From Bradyrhizobium diazoefficiens (lineage in GTDB: Bacteria > Pseudomonadota > Alphaproteobacteria > Rhizobiales > Xanthobacteraceae): DNA of 64,000 bases. Made by a program: the position numbers and the translations under genes. The stretch lies in contig NZ_CP067041.1 of NCBI RefSeq assembly GCF_016599855.1, positions 5,828,001 through 5,892,000 on the forward strand, written 5' to 3'. Each line of letters begins with the position of its first letter. The first letter of the stretch is position 1. Below are positions 35,700-44,886 of the stretch, one piece after another. The notes beneath the pieces are model-generated. The model saw nothing but the letters and a program-made list of their open reading frames with translations, was not told the origin of the DNA and searched no databases.

Positions 35700-37967
35700 C
35701 TAAGCCTTCTCCGGCGACGCCTGCCGCGCCTCGCCGCTCGAGACCAGCAGGACCGAGACCTTCGACTGCCTGAGCACGGCGTCGGCGACGCCGCCGAAGG
35801 AGAGGTGATCGGCCTGGATGCGGTCGACGCCCATGACGACGAGATCGACATCGGTGGTGTCGATCTCGCGCAGGATCGCAGCTTCAGGCGCCCGGTTCGC
35901 GCGCAGCGTCGTAGTGATGTCGATATCGTAGCGTGCGGCGAGATCGCTGGCGTCCTTGAGGATGCCTGCTTCCTGGCTCAACCCGCGGGAAGCGCCGCGC
36001 TGGGCGCCCTTGTCCCGCGTGGTCGCGACATAGATCACGCGCAGCGCGCCTGATCCGGCCTGCGTCAGCGCCACCGCCACCTCGGCACCGCGCTTGGAGA
36101 CGCCGCTGCCGGAAACGGGAACGAGGATCTTGAGCGCATCGGGCATCGGCTGCTTCAGATGTTTGCCCTTGGCCGCCACGATCGCGAGCGGCCCGTCGAA
36201 TTTTGCGGCGATGTCCTCGATCTTCCGATCAAAGCGGTCCTTGCCAGCGGCGACCCTGTCGACGCCGACGACCAGGAGATCAAAGCCCTTACGCGCCTCG
36301 TCGGCGATGGTGTCGCCGAGCTCGGCGCGACGCGAGCGGGTGACGACATCGACGCTGCCGGCCTCGCCGTCGCTATTGGCGGAAACGGCTTCAGCGGCCT
36401 TCCTGACCACCGCCTCGTGGCTCTCGTGCTCGTCGCGGCCCTTCTCCTGGTCCTTGGCGCGCTGGCCGATATGCAGCACGGTGATCGGCAGGCTGCGCAT
36501 GCCGGCGAGCAGCCCGATGACGTGCGAAGCAAAAGTGGCGTTGACGCTCTCGTCGACTGCCAGCAACGGGCGTTCGAGGTTGGCGACGAAGCCGCGCTTC
36601 TCGAATTCCTCCCGCTCCAGCCGCTCCTTCTCGTCCTCGTTCATCGGCAGCCTGGCCAGGGCCGCGCGCAGCATCGGCGGCATCGCCATCGTGGTCACGA
36701 TCGCCATGGTCACGATCATCGTGAACAGGTTCTGGCTGAGCACGCCGATCGACAGGCCGATCGTGGCGATGATCACCTCGGTCGAGCCGCGGGCGTTCAT
36801 CCCGCTCGCCAGCGCCAGCGACTCCCGCGTGTTCAAGCCGCCGACAGTGCCCCCGACAAAGGCCCCGCCGAATTTGCCGACGCTGGCGATCACGACGAGG
36901 AGGCCAGTAAGCATCAAGAGATTGGGATCGCGCAGCACGGAGAGATCGGCGCTGAGGCCAGCGAGCCCAAAGAATACCGGCATGAAGAAGCTCGAGATCA
37001 GGCCGCGCAGGCGCTCGTCGATCTGCCGCGTCAGGATCGGCGACTCTCCGACCAGGATGCCGGCGACGAAGGCGCCGAGCACGGTGTGGACGCCGATCGC
37101 ATGCGTGGTCAGCGCCATGACGCCCATCAACAGCAGGATCACGGTGATGACAGCCGCAGAGCTGACGAGGTTGTCATTGGCCCAGCGGATCAGTTGGAAC
37201 ACCAGCCGCCGGCCGATGGTGAAGCTGACGGCGAGGAAGGCGAGCGTGCCCAGCACGGCTTTCGCGACCGAGGCAATATCCAGCCTGCCTTGCGAGGCCA
37301 GGCTGAAGATCACGGCGATGATGATCCAGCCGATCGTGTCGTCGATCACGGCTGTCGCGACGATGATCTGGCCGACATTGCGGCGCATGAAATTCATCTC
37401 GCGCACGACCACCGCAACGATCTTCACCGAGGAGATCGACAGCGCGGTGCCCATGAACAGCGACGCAACCAGACGCTGCTCGGGCTTGGGCAGCAGCGCA
37501 TCCGGCAGGAACTCGCCGAGTGCAAAGCCGCAAGCGAAAGGCACCAGAATCCCGGCGATCGAGATCGCGATCGCGGCCTTGCCGACCCTCCTGACCAACT
37601 TGAGATCGGTCTCCATGCCGGTCAGCAACAGGAGCAGCAGGACGCCGAACTGGGCGATGCCGTCGATCATCGCCTTCTGCTCGGGTGCCGTGGGGAAGAT
37701 CGCGTGCTGCGCCTCGGGCCATATCCAGCCGAACAGCGACGGCCCGAGCAAAATGCCGGCGAGCAATTCGCCGATCACCGAGGCCTGGCCGATCCGCTGC
37801 ATGACCTCGCCGAGGCCGCGGCCCACCGCGATCAGCAGCACGATCTGCGCCACCAGCAGGAATTCGGACGGACCGGCCGATTTGCCGCCCTCGGCGCCGG
37901 CCGCAATGGTGGTGAGGACAAGCGCCGCGGGGACAAGGCCGACCGGCCGGAGCAGGCTCCACTGCAT
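35700..37967 (-). CDS. CPA2-type cation:proton antiporter with Usp domains
   Basis: 755 residues. Residues 30-430 hold about 12 membrane helices of the Na+/H+ antiporter fold (GELLAGILLGPSLFGW, FMGTALSISSVKIVAVVV, ATAVIDDTIGWIIIAV with the ion-binding Asp pair). The C-terminal 300 residues are cytoplasmic and contain two universal-stress-protein-like domains (LVVGVDRVAAGKDRF; DLVVMGVDRIQADHLSFGGV). The Usp half probably binds ATP or AMP and gates transport. GGGGGAAG lies upstream of the ATG. Stands alone, between repeats. Confidence 0.92.
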   Translation of the reverse strand: MQWSLLRPVGLVPAALVLTTIAAGAEGGKSAGPSEFLLVAQIVLLIAVGRGLGEVMQRIGQASVIGELLAGILLGPSLFGWIWPEAQHAIFPTAPEQKAMIDGIAQFGVLLLLLLTGMETDLKLVRRVGKAAIAISIAGILVPFACGFALGEFLPDALLPKPEQRLVASLFMGTALSISSVKIVAVVVREMNFMRRNVGQIIVATAVIDDTIGWIIIAVIFSLASQGRLDIASVAKAVLGTLAFLAVSFTIGRRLVFQLIRWANDNLVSSAAVITVILLLMGVMALTTHAIGVHTVLGAFVAGILVGESPILTRQIDERLRGLISSFFMPVFFGLAGLSADLSVLRDPNLLMLTGLLVVIASVGKFGGAFVGGTVGGLNTRESLALASGMNARGSTEVIIATIGLSIGVLSQNLFTMIVTMAIVTTMAMPPMLRAALARLPMNEDEKERLEREEFEKRGFVANLERPLLAVDESVNATFASHVIGLLAGMRSLPITVLHIGQRAKDQEKGRDEHESHEAVVRKAAEAVSANSDGEAGSVDVVTRSRRAELGDTIADEARKGFDLLVVGVDRVAAGKDRFDRKIEDIAAKFDGPLAIVAAKGKHLKQPMPDALKILVPVSGSGVSKRGAEVAVALTQAGSGALRVIYVATTRDKGAQRGASRGLSQEAGILKDASDLAARYDIDITTTLRANRAPEAAILREIDTTDVDLVVMGVDRIQADHLSFGGVADAVLRQSKVSVLLVSSGEARQASPEKA

Positions 37968-38088
37968 GCAGGTGTCTTCCCCCTTGACCCGCTCCGGCGA
38001 GGTGCCGGGGCCACGGCGATAGAACCCGCGGGAGGCGGAGCGGGTTCCCGCCTCTCTCGGCGGAGTTAAGGGGGCGAAAACAAAAACT

Positions 38089-38180
38089 CGAAAACAACCC
38101 CATGCACAGTAGAGATGCGGTTGAAAAAGCCACGAGATATTTCGGGCTTGCCGAAATCACTTGCTCCGTCGGGCAAAACA
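38089..38180 (-). repeat. Dispersed 92-bp element, family H
   Basis: Opposite-strand counterpart of 2687-2773: TGTTTTGCCCGACGG at one end and CTACTGTGCATGGGGTTG plus TTTTCG at the other, with a more divergent core. Confidence 0.75.
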
Positions 38181-38246
38181 CCAGCATGATGGCATCATGA
38201 GTGGTATAAGGCGAAGCGTCGGTCCATCCCCGTCCTTGAGCGCAGG

Positions 38247-38315
38247 GAAGCAATCCAGAGTCTCTCCGCGGAAGGTTCTGGATTTGCTTCGTCGCAAGGG
38301 CTCCTCGCAATGACG
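38247..38315. repeat. Intergenic palindrome, family D
   Basis: GAAGCAATCCAGA and TCTGGATTTGCTTC are the arms; the right flank GTCGCAAGGGCTCCTCGCAA and then TGACG is identical to the copy at 61894-61978. Confidence 0.8.
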
Positions 38316-38334
38316 AGTGGAAAGAATCCCGACC

Positions 38335-39507
38335 TCACGCAGTAGCCGGCGTCCGGATCTCGCGCGGCAGGATGATCGCTGCTGCGATCGCGAGCAGGCA
38401 CAATTCCGCAAACGCATGCAGCATCATCACGAAGCCGCCCTGCTCATAGAGCCAGGCGACCAGACCGACCGACGCACCAGCCGCGGTGAAGCCGATGAAA
38501 TAGCGTATCGCATAGGCGCGCGAGCGCCATTCCTCGCTGGTGTATTTGCCGACCATGGCATCGTTCACGGTGACCTGCCCGAACGCGCCCATGACGATGC
38601 CGATCGAAACCAATATCAGCGGCAGATTATTCAGGCTCGCGGCGAGATAGAGGAACGGCGCCAGCATGAAGGACAGCGGCAAGGCCACCGTCTTCAGCGA
38701 ATAGCGGTCGAGCAGACGGCCGATGGTGTATTGCGTCATCGCGCCGAACACGTAGACGCAGGCCGCGATGACGCCGAGCAGCGCCGGGCTCTTCGTCAGG
38801 TCCGCGAGCCGCTCCGCGAACAGCTTTGGCAGCGCGATGGTGACGGCGTTGAACGTGGTCGAGATCGCGATCACGACGATCAAGAGCGACAGCACCACGC
38901 GCCACATGTCCTGCTTGGCAACGCACGCCTGCGCCGCCGCCTGCTTCGAGCCCTTGCGGTCCTCGTGCACGACCAGCATCGCGAAGGCGATGCCGATCAG
39001 GATCGTGACCACGCCGGGGGCGATGAAGGCAAAGCGCCAGCCGAGATACTGGCCGATCACGCCGGTCACCAGCGCGGACGAGGCGACGCCGAGATTGCCC
39101 CAGACGCCGTTGATCCCCATCTCGCGGCCGAGCCGGTCGGCATAGGACACGATCATCGCGGTGCCGACGGGGTGATAGATCGAGGCAAACACGCCGATCG
39201 CCAGCAGCGCTGCGCCGAGCTGCACGGGTGTCTGCACGAAGCCGACGGAAATCATGGAGGCGCCGATGCCGAGGAAGAAGATCAGCATCATGTGGCGCCG
39301 GCTCCAGCGGTCGCCCAACCAGCCGGTGAGCAGCGAGCCCGCGCCGAAAGCGATGAAGCCCGGCGTCGCGTAGGGCAAAAGTTCCGAATAGGCCATGCCG
39401 AGCGCCGGGCCCATGATGATCACGGCGGCGGCGAAAATGAGCATCGCATAATGATCGATGAAATGGCCGGCATTGACAAAACTGATGACCCGCCTGGGGC
39501 TGTTCAT
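38335..39507 (-). CDS. MFS transporter
   Basis: 390 residues from MNSPRRVISFVNAGHFIDHY, with GAGAGGA just upstream. Twelve hydrophobic segments and the MFS loop motif GWLGDRWSRRHMM between helices 2 and 3. The opening NAGHFIDHYAMLIFAAAV and GVFASIYHPVGTAMIVSYAD resemble the fosmidomycin-resistance/sugar-efflux branch. An AraC regulator is encoded divergently 51 bp away, a common pairing of drug or metabolite exporter with its regulator. Substrate unknown. Confidence 0.9.
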   Translation of the reverse strand: MNSPRRVISFVNAGHFIDHYAMLIFAAAVIIMGPALGMAYSELLPYATPGFIAFGAGSLLTGWLGDRWSRRHMMLIFFLGIGASMISVGFVQTPVQLGAALLAIGVFASIYHPVGTAMIVSYADRLGREMGINGVWGNLGVASSALVTGVIGQYLGWRFAFIAPGVVTILIGIAFAMLVVHEDRKGSKQAAAQACVAKQDMWRVVLSLLIVVIAISTTFNAVTIALPKLFAERLADLTKSPALLGVIAACVYVFGAMTQYTIGRLLDRYSLKTVALPLSFMLAPFLYLAASLNNLPLILVSIGIVMGAFGQVTVNDAMVGKYTSEEWRSRAYAIRYFIGFTAAGASVGLVAWLYEQGGFVMMLHAFAELCLLAIAAAIILPREIRTPATA

Positions 39508-39558
39508 TCGGAATCCTCTCCTGCTCCGAAATAAGTTATATGTCGGACCCATGACGGG

Positions 39559-40437
39559 ATGCAGCCAATGACTGTCGTCGAAACGCCAATGCTCAGGGAG
39601 GTCCAGGGCAACCGCCGCTCGACGGCGGGCGTGCACCTGGTCGCGCGCGACTATCCCAAGGGCATGCGGATCGATCCGCACATGCACCGCGAGTCCCAGC
39701 TGATCTATGCTGCCAAAGGCACGATGCAGGTGAACACGCCCGGCGGGCGCTGGCTGGTGCCGCCGGACCGCGCGGTCTGGGTGCCGGCCGGGCTCGAACA
39801 TGCTATCGACCTGCTCGCCGACATCGAGATGCGCACGCTGTATTTCGATCTGGCCTGGCTGAAGCGCGAGCAGCGCTATGAGGGATTGACAAGAGAATTC
39901 GTGGTGCGGGTGTCCCCGCTGCTCAATCAGGCCATCCTCGCTCTGTTCGATGCGCGCAACACCGAAGAGCGCACCGAGCTGCTGGTCCGCCTGGTGATGC
40001 TGGAATTGCACCAGGCCGAGGATTCCGCCACCTTCGTGCCGCTGCCGCACGAGCCGCGCTGCCGGCGCGCCGCGATGATCGTGCTCGACGATCGCACCGG
40101 GCTGCACGACATCTATACGCTGGCGCGCGAGGTCGGAACTTCGGCGCGCACGCTGTCGCGGCTGTTCTCGAGCGAGACGCAGCTGAGCTTCAAGAGCTGG
40201 TGCCAGCGCGCCCGGATTGCGGCGGCGATCCAGCTGCTGTCGACCGATGCGAGTGTGTCGGTCAAGCAGCTCGCGACGCAGCTCGGCTATGCAAGCGTGC
40301 CGGCATTCTCGGCGGCGTTTCGGCAGGTGACGGGGCGGTCGCCGACGGAGTTTGCCACACACTCGGCGTCATCGCCCGGCATGACAGCATGCTCCAAACG
40401 CACGGCCCAACTAAAGATGCGGCGTTCCCCTGCTTGA
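39559..40437 (+). CDS. AraC-family regulator with cupin sensor
   Basis: 292 residues. The N-terminal cupin (MRIDPHMHRESQLIYAAKGT; VPPDRAVWVPAGLEHAIDLL) is followed by a C-terminal AraC HTH pair (LAREVGTSARTLSRLFSSET; LATQLGYASVPAFSAAFRQV). This layout matches NimR-type regulators, which sit beside an MFS exporter and control it, exactly the arrangement here. A second ATG three codons in is an alternative start. Its C-terminal 25 residues look unconserved. Confidence 0.9.
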   Translation: MQPMTVVETPMLREVQGNRRSTAGVHLVARDYPKGMRIDPHMHRESQLIYAAKGTMQVNTPGGRWLVPPDRAVWVPAGLEHAIDLLADIEMRTLYFDLAWLKREQRYEGLTREFVVRVSPLLNQAILALFDARNTEERTELLVRLVMLELHQAEDSATFVPLPHEPRCRRAAMIVLDDRTGLHDIYTLAREVGTSARTLSRLFSSETQLSFKSWCQRARIAAAIQLLSTDASVSVKQLATQLGYASVPAFSAAFRQVTGRSPTEFATHSASSPGMTACSKRTAQLKMRRSPA

Positions 40438-40504
40438 TTGTGATCGGCTTCCGCTTAAATCCCGTGTAAGCTTCCGCACCGCACAAACCGGAATCGAAAG
40501 CCAG

Positions 40505-41857
40505 ATGGCCAACGCCTATTTCTCCGATCTGCTCGCCACCATCTCCGAGCGCGGCCGCACGCTGCTTCGCCGCGGCGAGGCGGCGCATACCAAGCACGAC
40601 GCAGCCGGGTTGATCGAGCTCTGCGGCGCGCTGCTGTCGGGCCGGGGCGAGGCCTCTGGCACCGCGATGGCGCGCGAGGTGCTCGACGTCTACCGGGAGC
40701 TGGACGCGGCAGGACGCCGCGCGTTCTTCGAAGGGCTGGTGCGCGATTTCGGCCCGGACCGGGAACGGCTGACCAAGGCGATCGAAAAGTGGCGCGCCAA
40801 GCCCGCCGACGAGGACGCCAGCGCACTTCACTTCGCCTCCGAGCCGCGACGGCAGGAGTTGATCCGCCGCCTCAACCGCACGCCTGGTGGTACCGGCGAT
40901 CTCGTCGCCATGCGCGCCGACCTGCTCGGCATGATGAACGGACACACCGATCTCGCCGCGCTCGATCGCGACATCTCGCATCTTCTCTCTTCGTGGTTCA
41001 ACAGGGGGTTTCTCGTGCTGCGCCGGATTGACTGGTCGACCCCGGCCAACATCCTCGAAAAGATCATCCGCTATGAGGCCGTGCACGAGATCTCCGACTG
41101 GGACGATCTGCGCCGCCGCATCGATCCGGTCGATCGCCGCTGTTACGCCTTCTTCCACCCCGCGATGGTCGACGAGCCGCTGATCTTCGTCGAGGTGGCG
41201 CTGACCGAGACCATTCCCGGAGCGATCGCGCCGCTGCTCGCGGTCGATCGCCAGCACCTGCCGATCGACCGCGCGCGCACCGCCGTGTTCTATTCGATCT
41301 CCAACACGCAGCGCGGCCTTGGCGGCATCTCGTTCGGCAGCTTCCTTATCAAGCAGGTGGTCGAGGAGCTGCGCCGCGAATTGCCCAAGCTCGACAATTT
41401 CGTGACGCTGTCGCCGGTGCCGGGCTTCATGCCGTGGATCAAGCAGGACAAGGACCTGCCGCTGTCGGACGAGGATCGCGAGATCATCAAGCGCCTCGAC
41501 GACCCCAAATGGTTCGAGAACCCCGAGACCACGACGCAGCTGCGCGGCGTGATCGAGCCGCTTGCCGCCCATTACTTCCTGAAGGCCCGCACGCCGAAGG
41601 GCAAGCTGATCGACTCAGTCGCCCGCTTCCACCTCGGCAATGGCGCACGCCTCGAACGCATCAACTGGTTAGGGGATCTCTCGCCCAAGGGCCTGCGCGA
41701 ATCCGCCGGCGTGATGGTCAACTATCTCTATCGCCTCGACGACATCGAGAAGAACCACGAAGCCTACGCCAATGACGGCGAGGTCGTGGCCTCGAGCGCG
41801 GTGAAGAAGCTGCTGAAGGGTGAAGGCCGGCGGCTGCTGGACATGCGGTTGTCGTAA
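40505..41857 (+). CDS. Malonyl-CoA decarboxylase
   Basis: 450 residues. The N-terminal helical domain (LLRRGEAAHTKHDAAGL; FFEGLVRDFGPDRERLTKAI) and the GNAT-like catalytic domain (FVEVALTETIPGAIAPLL; FYSISNTQRGLGGISFGSFL, FVTLSPVPGFMPW) match the MCD/MatA family. The serine-histidine catalytic residues lie in the later domain (LSPVPGF and LAAHYFLKA). It converts malonyl-CoA to acetyl-CoA and CO2. Malonate transport or synthetase genes are not adjacent; it probably works in malonate use or in trimming malonyl-CoA. The Rhizobium gene is called matA. Confidence 0.94.
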   Translation: MANAYFSDLLATISERGRTLLRRGEAAHTKHDAAGLIELCGALLSGRGEASGTAMAREVLDVYRELDAAGRRAFFEGLVRDFGPDRERLTKAIEKWRAKPADEDASALHFASEPRRQELIRRLNRTPGGTGDLVAMRADLLGMMNGHTDLAALDRDISHLLSSWFNRGFLVLRRIDWSTPANILEKIIRYEAVHEISDWDDLRRRIDPVDRRCYAFFHPAMVDEPLIFVEVALTETIPGAIAPLLAVDRQHLPIDRARTAVFYSISNTQRGLGGISFGSFLIKQVVEELRRELPKLDNFVTLSPVPGFMPWIKQDKDLPLSDEDREIIKRLDDPKWFENPETTTQLRGVIEPLAAHYFLKARTPKGKLIDSVARFHLGNGARLERINWLGDLSPKGLRESAGVMVNYLYRLDDIEKNHEAYANDGEVVASSAVKKLLKGEGRRLLDMRLS

Positions 41858-41900
41858 GGGGGCAAGAATTAGCCAGCGCGCCATTGGGATTCATACCGCA

Positions 41901-43094
41901 ATGACATCCGATGGCGTCGCATCCCCTCGGCCAACACATCCTTCGGATCGAATTGACGCCATCGACGTATTGCGGGGCATCGCCCTGTTCGGCGTCATGG
42001 CCATCAACCTCGTGATGGAATTTCGTATTTCGATCTTCGAGCAGTTTCTTGGTCCGAAGACGCTGGCGTCGCCGATCGATCGCGCCATTGAAACGATCCT
42101 GACCCAGGCCGTCGAGCTCAAGGCATTCGCGCTGTTTTCGCTGCTGTTCGGCGCAGGACTTGCCATTCAATTCGACCGGCTCGCAACCAGCGAGCGCCGC
42201 ACCGCGCTGCTCGTCCGCCGGCTCGCCGTGCTGCTGGCGTTCGGAATCATTCATCTGTGCCTGATCTGGAATGGCGATATCCTCACCGAATATGCTCTGG
42301 CGGGGTTCATCGTGCTGCCATTCCTGTTTGGTCAGCGCTGGCTGCTAACGCTTGCCGCGCTGGCTTTTCTGGCGCTATATCTCGCCATGCAGGCCTTTCC
42401 GCCGGCTGGATTGTTTCCGAGCAGGGCCGTGATCTTGCAGGACGTCATGGATGCCAATCGCAACTATGCGACGGGCGGCTTCCTCGACGTGCTGGCGTTT
42501 CGTCTGCGCGAAATTCCTCTCATCGCCTCGCTGCACGCGTTCGTCTTCTTGCGTACGATCGGGCTGTTTCTTGTCGGATCGCTCGCCTGGCGGTGTGGCA
42601 TTGTGCAAAATGTCCGCGGACTGCTCGCCATCGCGCTCCCCGCGATCGGCCTCGGCGCAGGCCTGCTTTATCGCGGCATCGAGCCGCTCGGCACCATCCT
42701 GCTGGCGTTGGGCTATGGTGCCGCCATCCTCGGCATCGCCCGTTTCGAGCGCGGCAAGCGGCTGCTCGGCTGGGCCGCGCCGCTGGGGCGGATGGCCTTC
42801 ACCGACTACGTCGCACAATCCGTCATCTTCGGCTGGATCTTCTACGGCTACGGCCTCGGCCTGTTCGGACGGCTCGGCATCACCCAAGCCTTCGCCATCG
42901 GCATGATCGTCTACACCGCACAGGTGCTGTTCAGCGCCTGGTGGCTGCGCCACTACCGCTATGGCCCGCTGGAGTGGCTATGGCGGTCGTTGATGTATGG
43001 GGTGCGGCAGCCGATGTTATTGCCGTCGTCGGGGACCGCGGTGCGAACTCGGTTGTCGTCCCGGACAAGCGAAGCGCAGATCCGGGACCCATAG
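41901..43094 (+). CDS. DUF418-family membrane protein
   Basis: 397 residues from the ATG of MTSDGVASPRP. RIDAIDVLRGIALFGVMAIN is the family's opening, and about ten membrane helices follow, with a final DUF418 block PLGRMAFTDYVAQSVIFGWI and YGPLEWLWRSLMYG. The fold resembles acyltransferase-3 membrane proteins; function is unknown. The last 20 or so residues (RTRLSSRTSEAQIRDP) are encoded by a dispersed repeat (family F), so the native C-terminus has probably been replaced. Confidence 0.85.
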   Translation: MTSDGVASPRPTHPSDRIDAIDVLRGIALFGVMAINLVMEFRISIFEQFLGPKTLASPIDRAIETILTQAVELKAFALFSLLFGAGLAIQFDRLATSERRTALLVRRLAVLLAFGIIHLCLIWNGDILTEYALAGFIVLPFLFGQRWLLTLAALAFLALYLAMQAFPPAGLFPSRAVILQDVMDANRNYATGGFLDVLAFRLREIPLIASLHAFVFLRTIGLFLVGSLAWRCGIVQNVRGLLAIALPAIGLGAGLLYRGIEPLGTILLALGYGAAILGIARFERGKRLLGWAAPLGRMAFTDYVAQSVIFGWIFYGYGLGLFGRLGITQAFAIGMIVYTAQVLFSAWWLRHYRYGPLEWLWRSLMYGVRQPMLLPSSGTAVRTRLSSRTSEAQIRDP

Positions 43095-43207
43095 CCACGG
43101 GGTTGGGTTTGGCGAAGATTCGGAGTGACCAGTTCGCGCCATAACTCCTCCCTGGGGTTATGGATCCCGGATCGGCGCGCGCCTGAAGGCGCGCTTGTCC
43201 GGGACGA
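43055..43207. repeat. Intergenic palindrome, family F
   Basis: GTCGTCCCGGACAAGCG at the left and CGCTTGTCCGGGACGAC at the right are perfect 17-bp complements, with inner AGATCCGGGACCCATA matched loosely by TATGGATCCCGGATC. The left arm overlaps the end of the DUF418 gene. Confidence 0.85.
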
Positions 43208-43239
43208 CATCGAGTGTTTGGCGTGCCCCTTCGTGTCCC

Positions 43240-44409
43240 TTACTCCGCCAGCGCCTTCATCTCCTTGTAGAGATCGGACTTGCCTTCGAAGCCGATGCCG
43301 GGGAGATCAGGCATGGTGATGTGGCCGTTCTCGACGCGGACGCCATCCGGAAAGCCGCCATAGGGCTGGAACAGGTCGGGGTAGCTTTCGTTGCCGCCGA
43401 GGCCCAAGCCGGCTGCGATGTTGAGCGACATCTGGTGGCCGCCGTGGGGGATGCAGCGGCTGGGGGACCAGCCGTGGGTGTTCAGCACTTCGAGAGTGCG
43501 CTGGTATTCGCACAGGCCATAGGACAGCGCGCAGTCGAATTGCAGCCAGTCGCGGTCGGGGCGCATGCCGCCGTAGCGGATCAGGTTGCGGGCGTCCTGG
43601 TGGCTGAACAGGTTTTCGCCTGTGGCCATCGGGCCCGGATAGAATTCGGCGAGCGCGGCCTGCAGCGCGTAATCGAGGGGATCGCCCACCTCCTCGTACC
43701 AGAACAGCGGATAATCGCGCAGCATCTTGGCGTAGGCGATGCCGGTTTCCAGATTGAAGCGGCCGTTGGCATCGACGGCGAGCTGTGCGTCCTTGCCGAT
43801 CTCTTTCAGCACCGCCTCGATGCGGGTGCGGTCCTCCTCGATATCGGCGCCGCCGATCTTCATCTTCACGACGTTGTAGCCGCGATCGAGATAGCCGCGC
43901 ATCTCGCCGCGCAGCATCGAGAGGTCCTTGCCCGGATAGTAATAGCCGCCGGCGGCGTAGACGAACACACGCGGATTGGCTGTGACGCCGTGGCGTTCGG
44001 CGAGCAGGCGAAACAGCGGCTTGCCTGCGATCTTCGCCACCGCGTCCCATACCGCCATGTCGATGGTGCCGACCGCGACCGAGCGCTCGCCATGGCCGCC
44101 CGGCTTCTCGTTGGTCATCATCGCGCCCCAGATTTTGTCGGGGTCGAGATTGTCACCGGCCGAGTTTAGCAGCGATTTCGGCTCGGCTTCGAGAATGCGC
44201 GCGGCAAAGCGCTCGCGGATCAGGCCGCCCTGCCCGTAGCGTCCGTTGGAATTGAAGCCGTAGCCCACGACGCGCTTGCCATCGCGCACGACGTCGGTGA
44301 CGACCGCAACCAGACTGGTCGTCATCTTGCTGAAATCGATATAGGCGTTGCGGATCGGCGAGGAGATCGGTTTCGTGATCTCGCGGACGTCGACGATGCG
44401 GACGGACAT
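43240..44409 (-). CDS. tarD: D-tartrate dehydratase
   Basis: 389 residues from MSVRIVDVREITKPISSPIR. This is an enolase-superfamily enzyme nearly identical, as I remember it, to the characterised Bradyrhizobium D-tartrate dehydratase. The catalytic Lys184 (VVKMKIGG), Mg ligands Asp213 (VDANG), Glu239 (WYEE) and Glu265 (TGEN) and the acid His322 (CIPHGGHQ) all sit at the published positions. It dehydrates D-tartrate to oxaloacetate. No tartrate transporter or regulator is adjacent; a family G repeat lies upstream. Confidence 0.96.
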   Translation of the reverse strand: MSVRIVDVREITKPISSPIRNAYIDFSKMTTSLVAVVTDVVRDGKRVVGYGFNSNGRYGQGGLIRERFAARILEAEPKSLLNSAGDNLDPDKIWGAMMTNEKPGGHGERSVAVGTIDMAVWDAVAKIAGKPLFRLLAERHGVTANPRVFVYAAGGYYYPGKDLSMLRGEMRGYLDRGYNVVKMKIGGADIEEDRTRIEAVLKEIGKDAQLAVDANGRFNLETGIAYAKMLRDYPLFWYEEVGDPLDYALQAALAEFYPGPMATGENLFSHQDARNLIRYGGMRPDRDWLQFDCALSYGLCEYQRTLEVLNTHGWSPSRCIPHGGHQMSLNIAAGLGLGGNESYPDLFQPYGGFPDGVRVENGHITMPDLPGIGFEGKSDLYKEMKALAE

Positions 44410-44457
44410 GGGGTTTGGCCTTCGCTGGTCAAGAGGAAGTTCGTCAGACTGTCTCCC

Positions 44458-44586
44458 CGTCATCCTGAGGTGCGAGACATGTGGCGCAACGCGCCACATG
44501 GGGAGCCTCGAAGGATGAACGGCCGAGGTGCAGCCGGGCCGTCGCCCTTCGAGGCTCGCCAAAGGGGCGAGCACCTCAGGGTGACG
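44458..44586. repeat. Intergenic palindrome, family G
   Basis: CGTCATCCTGAGGTGC at the left pairs with GCACCTCAGGGTGACG at the right, with inner GAGCCTCGAAGG and CCTTCGAGGCTC. A more degenerate relative lies at 63586-63718. Confidence 0.8.
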
Positions 44587-44628
44587 GTGATGGATTGGGG
44601 CTCGCGGCCCCTCGACACGGCTTCGCCG

Positions 44629-44886
44629 TCATTTCTTGTCCCGAAAATACGGCTCGACCGGACCATGCACTTTGATGGTCAGCGGGTTGCCGTGGCGGTC
44701 CTTGGCGTTGCCGGCGGTGACGCGGACCCAGCCTTCGCTGATGCAGTACTCCTCGACATTGGTCTTCTCGACGCCTTTGAAGCGGATGCCGACATCGCGC
44801 GCCAAAATGTCCGCGTTGTAATAGGGGCTGTTCGGGTCGACCGACAGGCGGTCCGGAAATTCGTCGCTCATGATTGTCTCGCTCAT
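44629..44886 (-). CDS. DUF3297 family protein
   Basis: 85 residues starting at an ATG that overlaps the stop of the glutathione peroxidase gene (ATGA). DRLSVDPNSPYYNADILARD, then GIRFKGVEKTNVEEYCISEG and AKDRHGNPLTIKVHGPVEP are the almost invariant DUF3297 blocks. These short soluble proteins are widespread in proteobacteria and of unknown function. Translational coupling ties it to the peroxidase, hinting at a role in oxidative stress. Confidence 0.93.
   Translation of the reverse strand: MSETIMSDEFPDRLSVDPNSPYYNADILARDVGIRFKGVEKTNVEEYCISEGWVRVTAGNAKDRHGNPLTIKVHGPVEPYFRDKK

Larger units (their letters stand above)
37968..38334. other. 367-bp intergenic region with two repeats
   Basis: Separates two minus-strand genes and contains the reverse copy of element H (38089-38180) and a family D palindrome (38247-38315). 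No gene was found in it. Confidence 0.6.

Noticed and set aside
36094..38069. Two plus-strand open frames of over 600 codons opposite the antiporter gene
   Set aside because: Translations are repetitive in His, Asp and Arg and lack membrane segments; the minus strand encodes a convincing antiporter with Usp domains.
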